DNA from: Achatina immaculata
Lineage: Eukaryota > Mollusca > Gastropoda > Stylommatophora > Achatinidae
Assembly: GCA_009760885.1 (NCBI GenBank)
Contig: CM019717.1
Coordinates: forward strand, 48,671,366-48,735,365
Direction of reading: 5' to 3'
DNA: 64,000 nucleotides
The translations under genes were made by a program, and so were the position numbers. The notes below the pieces were generated by a model. The model had not been told where the DNA came from. It worked only from the letters and a program-made list of their open reading frames with translations, and did not search any database. Each line of letters opens with the position of its first letter. The first letter of the stretch is position 1. Below are positions 59,418 to 64,000 of the stretch, piece by piece.

Positions 59418-60550
59418 GATCAAGTGCCGTGCCATTTGGCGTGGGCGATCATTTCTCTCCACAATTCCCTGTCTTTAGACTTGATTATGAGATCCGCCGA
59501 CGACTTTTTTCCTAGCCACACTGACAGCCCATCCAGTAACTTCTCTCTGTGTCTTCCTCTGTCTTTTCTTCCCTCAGTTTTTCCAGTTGCCACAATGTGC
59601 TCCAATTTTCCTCTTCTCAGAAAATGTCCTACAAATCTCGCTTGTCTGCTTCTGATCTTTGCTATAATTTGCCTTTTAACTCCAGCCTCTCTTAAGACTT
59701 CTTCGTTGGTTTTCTTAGCTGTCCATGGTATCTTCAATATCCTTATTACGAACCACATTTCCATGGCCTCCATTTCTCGTTGTACTCTCTTATTCATGGA
59801 CCATGGTTCACTTCCATAAAATAAAATTGGCTCGATGTAACATTCAAGTACTCGGAATCTTGTTTCCACTGATATGGATCTGTTGCACAAGATGTTTTTC
59901 ATTTTCTGGAATGCTGACTTGGCCTGACCACGTCTGCTTTTTATTTCGTTGTGACATTTCCAATCAGATGTTATAATTGTTCATAAGTATTTGAGTCTAT
60001 CATCTTGTTTCAGTTCTGTCGATGGTAATGCTACATTTTGGTGGTATTCTTTTCTTTGAGATAACCATCACTCAAAAGTCTTCTTTTTATTCAGACTGAG
60101 ACCTTTACTTTTACTTTCATTAACCACGATGTCCAGAAGAGCCTGTAGCTCCCCTTCACTTTTAGCAATCAGAACTGTATCGTCTGCATATCTTAAGCTG
60201 TTATGGTTGTACCCGCCAATTGATATTCCTGGCAAGCTCTCTATATTGGTTTCGCTGTACAGGGAGAAGCAGTCAGGAGATAGAACATATCCTTATCTCA
60301 CTCCCAGTTTTATGTCTTGGAATGCTCCTTTTTGGTTCTCAACCTTCACTGCTGCTGATTGCTGCCAGTATATGTTTTTGATGAGTTTCAGCTCTTTCCC
60401 ATCTATGTTTATGTCTTCCAGCATTCTTATAATTTCTTTGTGTCTCCCTTTATCGAATGCTTTACAGTAGTCTATGAAGCATAAGTATAGGTCCGTCTTT
60501 ACTTCTATTGATCTTTCCATCAATGTTCTCAGTATATATATATACACATT
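59418..60550 (-). mobile_element. RTE-like LINE (family 4), 5'-truncated
   Basis: The minus strand holds RT palm (LCFIDYCKAFDK near 60470; a LRYADDTVLIAKSEGEL-like block near 60190) and a long C-terminal frame, 59902-59420: ILFYGSEPWSMNKRV, IPWTAKKTNEEVL, FVGHFLRRGKLEHI and EKLLDGLSVWL, ending AKWHGT. The C-terminus is clearly related to family 2 (RHGT, DSLTGW) but about half the residues differ, so it is a separate subfamily. The tail is a GATT/GATC simple repeat at 59405-59418. Confidence 0.82.
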
Positions 60551-60945
60551 TTGCTTTGTACAGGCCTTGTGTTTTTTTAACTATGCTAAAAGAATGCTAA
60601 AAATTTTTGTAACATCCATCAGCTCTGACATTTTGGAAACTCCATAGCATCTTGCCAGGTTTCAGACATGTAATAATAATTCAGACAGGTAATAATAACC
60701 AGTTACGAGTAATGCCTTTCATCTTTGTAAACGTCAACATCGTCGTTACGAGAAAAAAATGCAATATGGGTTTTCCTCTGTTTCAAGATTTAACAAAATG
60801 TTGACGGTTAAATTCTTATATAAAGTTAAGAATCATGGAAAACATATTCATTTTCTCTATAAAATAGGGAGACTGCTCTAGAATATAAATCAAACAATCA
60901 GTTTTTTAGGGAAAAAGAATAACATGTCCTGCATATTGCTTTGCC

Positions 60946-61183
60946 GTAGGGATGTGAAGTGTTAGTGCCTTCACATTTCTAGGCCACTACGGCATTTGAG
61001 GTAGGGATATCAGTACCTTGCCTTGCTGTCTGTGCTTTCCTAGGAAAACCCCAGGTACTCTTTTTTTAAGGCCGAGTTGACCCTAATGCCGGTCGGTCCG
61101 AAAAAACTTCACCCGAGTGTGAAATCGAACCAGGGACCTTCTGATGGGTAGGCGAGTGTACTAACCACTACACCACCACGTGG
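60946..61183 (-). repeat. tRNA-derived SINE
   Basis: Minus strand: GTGGTGTAGTGGTTAGTACA (A-box region), CCTGGTTCGATTTCACACTC (B-box), a TTTTTTCGGACCG joint, then a body ending GAAGGCACTAACACTTCAC. Same family as the flanks of the minisatellite at 48382-49505. Confidence 0.78.
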
Positions 61184-61194
61184 TCAAATTGCGC

Positions 61195-63055
61195 AGTTTG
61201 AAAGAAATCCATAATCTTGTCAAGATAGTCTTCACGTGACACTACAAGTGAAAGTTGATGGAAGGAAAATAGACTGACAACACGTGTCAAAACGAAGTTG
61301 GCAGGGAGAACGAGTAAGCCGATGAAGTTGTTCTGGAAGAAAATAAAACACTGGTCTTTGTGCACACGTCTTCCCCTTATTTGTGTACCGCGTGATTTAA
61401 CTGCGGATATGTGGATGTGTGATGACTCATGCTGTAAGTATTGACAGCTCAACATACAACATCCAAATAAACGAATACATCAGGCTGACTTTCACGGGAA
61501 CTCAGGAACGATCTCTACATTAAAGAACAGATCCAAGCATAAGTCCAACTCCAAGATCTCACATATTTAGTTTGTGTTTAATCACTTTCTCCGCACTCAT
61601 ATATTTAGACAAAGACTTCGAATGCTTCCACACATCAGTTCTCTAGCTTTCACACAGCTGTTTTCCTTCCAAAAGTCCCGCCAAAGAAAACCCTCTCTTG
61701 ACAAAGTTCAATACTAACTTAGTCACGTGAAGAAATGACTAAAGTCCACATCATCACTTGCTCACACATGTGTTGAAGTACAGCCACGACACACCTAGTA
61801 ACCCATACGACCCTACATTTGAACTAGAATGTCAAACAAATTGCGTAAATGGAAACATGCCCGATAAAGGCATGTACAGCACATCAAACAAATGCAGATC
61901 AAATTACAAGAACATGTCATTAAAATGGAATGAATGCTTGTGAGTTTACACAACCTTGATAGGAGTGTTCACGGAATTACGCGATGTAGTATCTCAGGCA
62001 TTTGAGAAAGGATAAGGTTTAGATAGTTTTATCGGTGTGTAGTAGGTCGGCCGCCGCTCCTCATATTTGGAAAGGGTATGTGGCCTGGTGAAGAATAGGA
62101 TGAAAGAAGTTAAAACTGACATAAGGGAAGTAATGCTCTCACAAAAAAAAACATGTCGAATTATTGTAGAAACTGTTGTAGGTAAAAAGAGGATTGGAAA
62201 GATGGCCCCGTGAATGGACACAAAGAAGCTAATGCTGTGGTTTGTACAGGCATACTGTGTTGAGAAAGACACGTGTCATGCCATATTTTATTGTAGGCTG
62301 TGAGATAACAGTATGAAAGGGCTGAATTTTAAGTTTTCTGGGAAGAGATGCAAGAGGTACAACTTCCTAATCTTCTGTTGGAAGATGTACCAAAAATACT
62401 ATCATTTAACATTTCTTGTCATATTTTTCTTTGTTTCTACAAGACCATTCGAGGTATCTAAATTAAGAAAGCAAAAGTATTGGCTTCTGTTGATTGCCTG
62501 GTGTTGCAATGTTGTGATGTGTTTGTCTGGTGGTTAGCATGACTGTCTTGTGTTTGACTGTGTTTCGTTCTGTTTCTGTTTCTATTCTACTTGTGAAACG
62601 TTTTAGTGCCTGTGATATTATTTTGCATCTAAAATAAATGTGGTCTTCAGTCTCTTGTATGTTTTCTCTTCATAGCTTCCAATCGCTTACGTATGTGTGT
62701 GTGTGTTTTTTTTTGGTTTGATTTGTTTTTGTAATATATGTTGTTTCTAAATGCGTTATGTTAAATGGTCGTCTGTATGTTATTTTTCTAACCCTTGGCG
62801 TAAATGTCAGCGCTGTTTATTAAACACCTATTGATGTCTCTCTTGTACCTACTACGGCACTAACTGTGAACGTATTGCAACGAACTGGCGTGTCTCCTAC
62901 TCAACTATACTATGGGGTGTAGATGTGTTACACAGCAGCTGAAGTAGTATTTGACTGAATAGTTCACATCATTGTTATTGGCTTACTTCTACACAAGTGA
63001 CAACGAGACGTTACAATGATATACTCCGTGTAAAAATGTAAAATTCCCGTTTCCA
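61195..63055. other. Unassigned intergenic sequence
   Basis: About 1.85 kb with no coding domain and no repeat shared with the rest of the window. Short frames (up to 95 codons) have no recognisable motif. Confidence 0.45.
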
Positions 63056-63064
63056 CGCTATTAA

Positions 63065-63336
63065 GACATATTGGAGAATACGGTGTTAGGCCCGTATTTT
63101 CCATGACCTTCGGCACATGAACGTGTGATGTGGTCAGTATCACGCATGGCCGATTTACCTTCTAAGATTTCTCTGGTACTTATTTTTTAAAATCTGTGTG
63201 AACCCTGGGGCCTTATTGGTGCGTACCTGAAAAAAATCCCACTGCTGGGACTGAACCCGGTACCACCGGATTAGTAAACCGAGCACCTAACCACTCAGCT
63301 AACCACTCAGCTAACCACTCAGCTAACCAGGCCGCC
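63065..63336 (-). repeat. tRNA-derived SINE with triplicated A-box segment
   Basis: On the minus strand, GGTTAGCTGAGT is repeated three times in 12-bp steps (63291-63330), before TTAGGTGCTCGG, then the B-box GGGTTCAGTCCC near 63260. The body ends GGGCCTAACACCGTATTCTC. Confidence 0.7.
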
Positions 63337-63671
63337 CGATATACTCCGTGTAACAAAAGAAAACTCAGGACAAAACATAGCACTATAAGTCAGTACACGA
63401 AAATGACCAGTTTACATGAGTAACAACTCAACACTAGCACAACAATTGGCACACTCAACATAGATCTTTAAAAGCACAGGATTCAGCAGTTTAAAAGATA
63501 ACAGGAATTTAATGATGAAAATTCAAATTTGTATATGTGTGTTGTGAATGAACATGATGATTGTAAAAAACTGATGGAACAATCACAATGAATACATGAA
63601 AAGATGCCCGGGCCATTAACATCGCCATGGGACAGTCACACTATCACACAACTAAAAGCATGTCAATATCA

Positions 63672-63704
63672 TATCATATATATATATATATATATATATG
63701 TATA
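63672..63704. repeat. (TA)n microsatellite
   Basis: About 12 TA units with one G interruption. Confidence 0.9.
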
Positions 63705-63829
63705 TTCTGAACTCCAACATATCTTGCTGACAATGAATCCATCCTCGTCCAAAATGGGACAATTCAACACACAACTCTACATTATGACTCGTAACACTTG
63801 TCTTAAAAAGGGCAAATCCATTTGCCAAA

Positions 63830-64000
63830 AACTCTCTCTCTCTCTCTCTGAACCTTAAGTGCCCAGGGCACATGGGGCTTCCGCAAGGGTTTTCCACAAA
63901 TGCCTGTCTTTCGCCTTTTTTTCTGCTCTTGCCCAGGTGAGCCCTCTATTGCTCAACATCCTTTCTGTTGTTCTTTCTGTTGTTCTGCCAAAAACTACAT
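63830..64000 (-). mobile_element. LINE (family 3) 3' end, continuing past the window
   Basis: Reverse complement of the (AG)n tail, the CTTAAGGTTC terminus and the C-terminal coding end also seen at 41826-41960. Cut by the right edge of the window. Confidence 0.75.

Overview
Nature of the window. This is animal nuclear DNA: AT-rich, intron-containing, with no operons, and most of it is transposable elements and minisatellites. The mixture of APE-endonuclease LINEs ending in short simple repeats, mariners, a Penelope-like element, tRNA-derived SINEs and a secreted multi-vWA protein suggests a lophotrochozoan, most likely a mollusc and perhaps a gastropod. That taxonomic guess is inference; no diagnostic marker gene is present.

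Host genes. I can support only two, both on the minus strand. They are tandem paralogues of a secreted protein with several von Willebrand factor A (vWA) domains. Copy A (exons between 235 and 7038) has a signal-peptide exon, a TATA box, vWA1, a Thr-rich linker and vWA2, and runs off the left edge before its last exon. Copy B (27289-33021) has the corresponding exons 2-7 plus the terminal exon, a third degenerate vWA domain and the stop codon. It lacks the first exon and promoter at the equivalent position. All splice junctions keep a single open frame. The two genes lie in a segmental duplication that extends upstream to about 17110 (A) and 34130 (B).

Layout. 1-7040: copy A, with LINE, RNase H-LINE and mariner fragments in its introns. 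7040-8940: promoter, an unclassified short repeat, a GACAA satellite. 8944-16688: an old mariner split by several kb of nested elements (an RTE-like LINE, an R2-like fragment, a second 1.3-kb mariner). 16689-17110: duplicated flank resumes. 18050-21890: decayed R2/Hero-type LINE with a restriction-like endonuclease. 23305-25790: decayed RTE-like LINE, minus strand. 27289-34130: copy B and flank. 34160-38770: short repeats, minisatellites, a cluster of inverted repeats. 39150-45460: RTE-like LINE fragments, one interrupted by another LINE, then an 850-bp tandem duplication. 46000-55500: minisatellites, SINEs and LINE 3' ends. 55540-56630: Penelope-like element with GIY-YIG domain. 57365-64000: LINE 3' ends and SINEs, otherwise nothing recognisable.

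How it fits together. The paralogue pair works as a natural clock. Copy B provides the empty site for several insertions in copy A, so each can be dated as later than the duplication. Most long open frames elsewhere are decayed transposon reading frames, or frames that stay open because a minisatellite period is a multiple of three.
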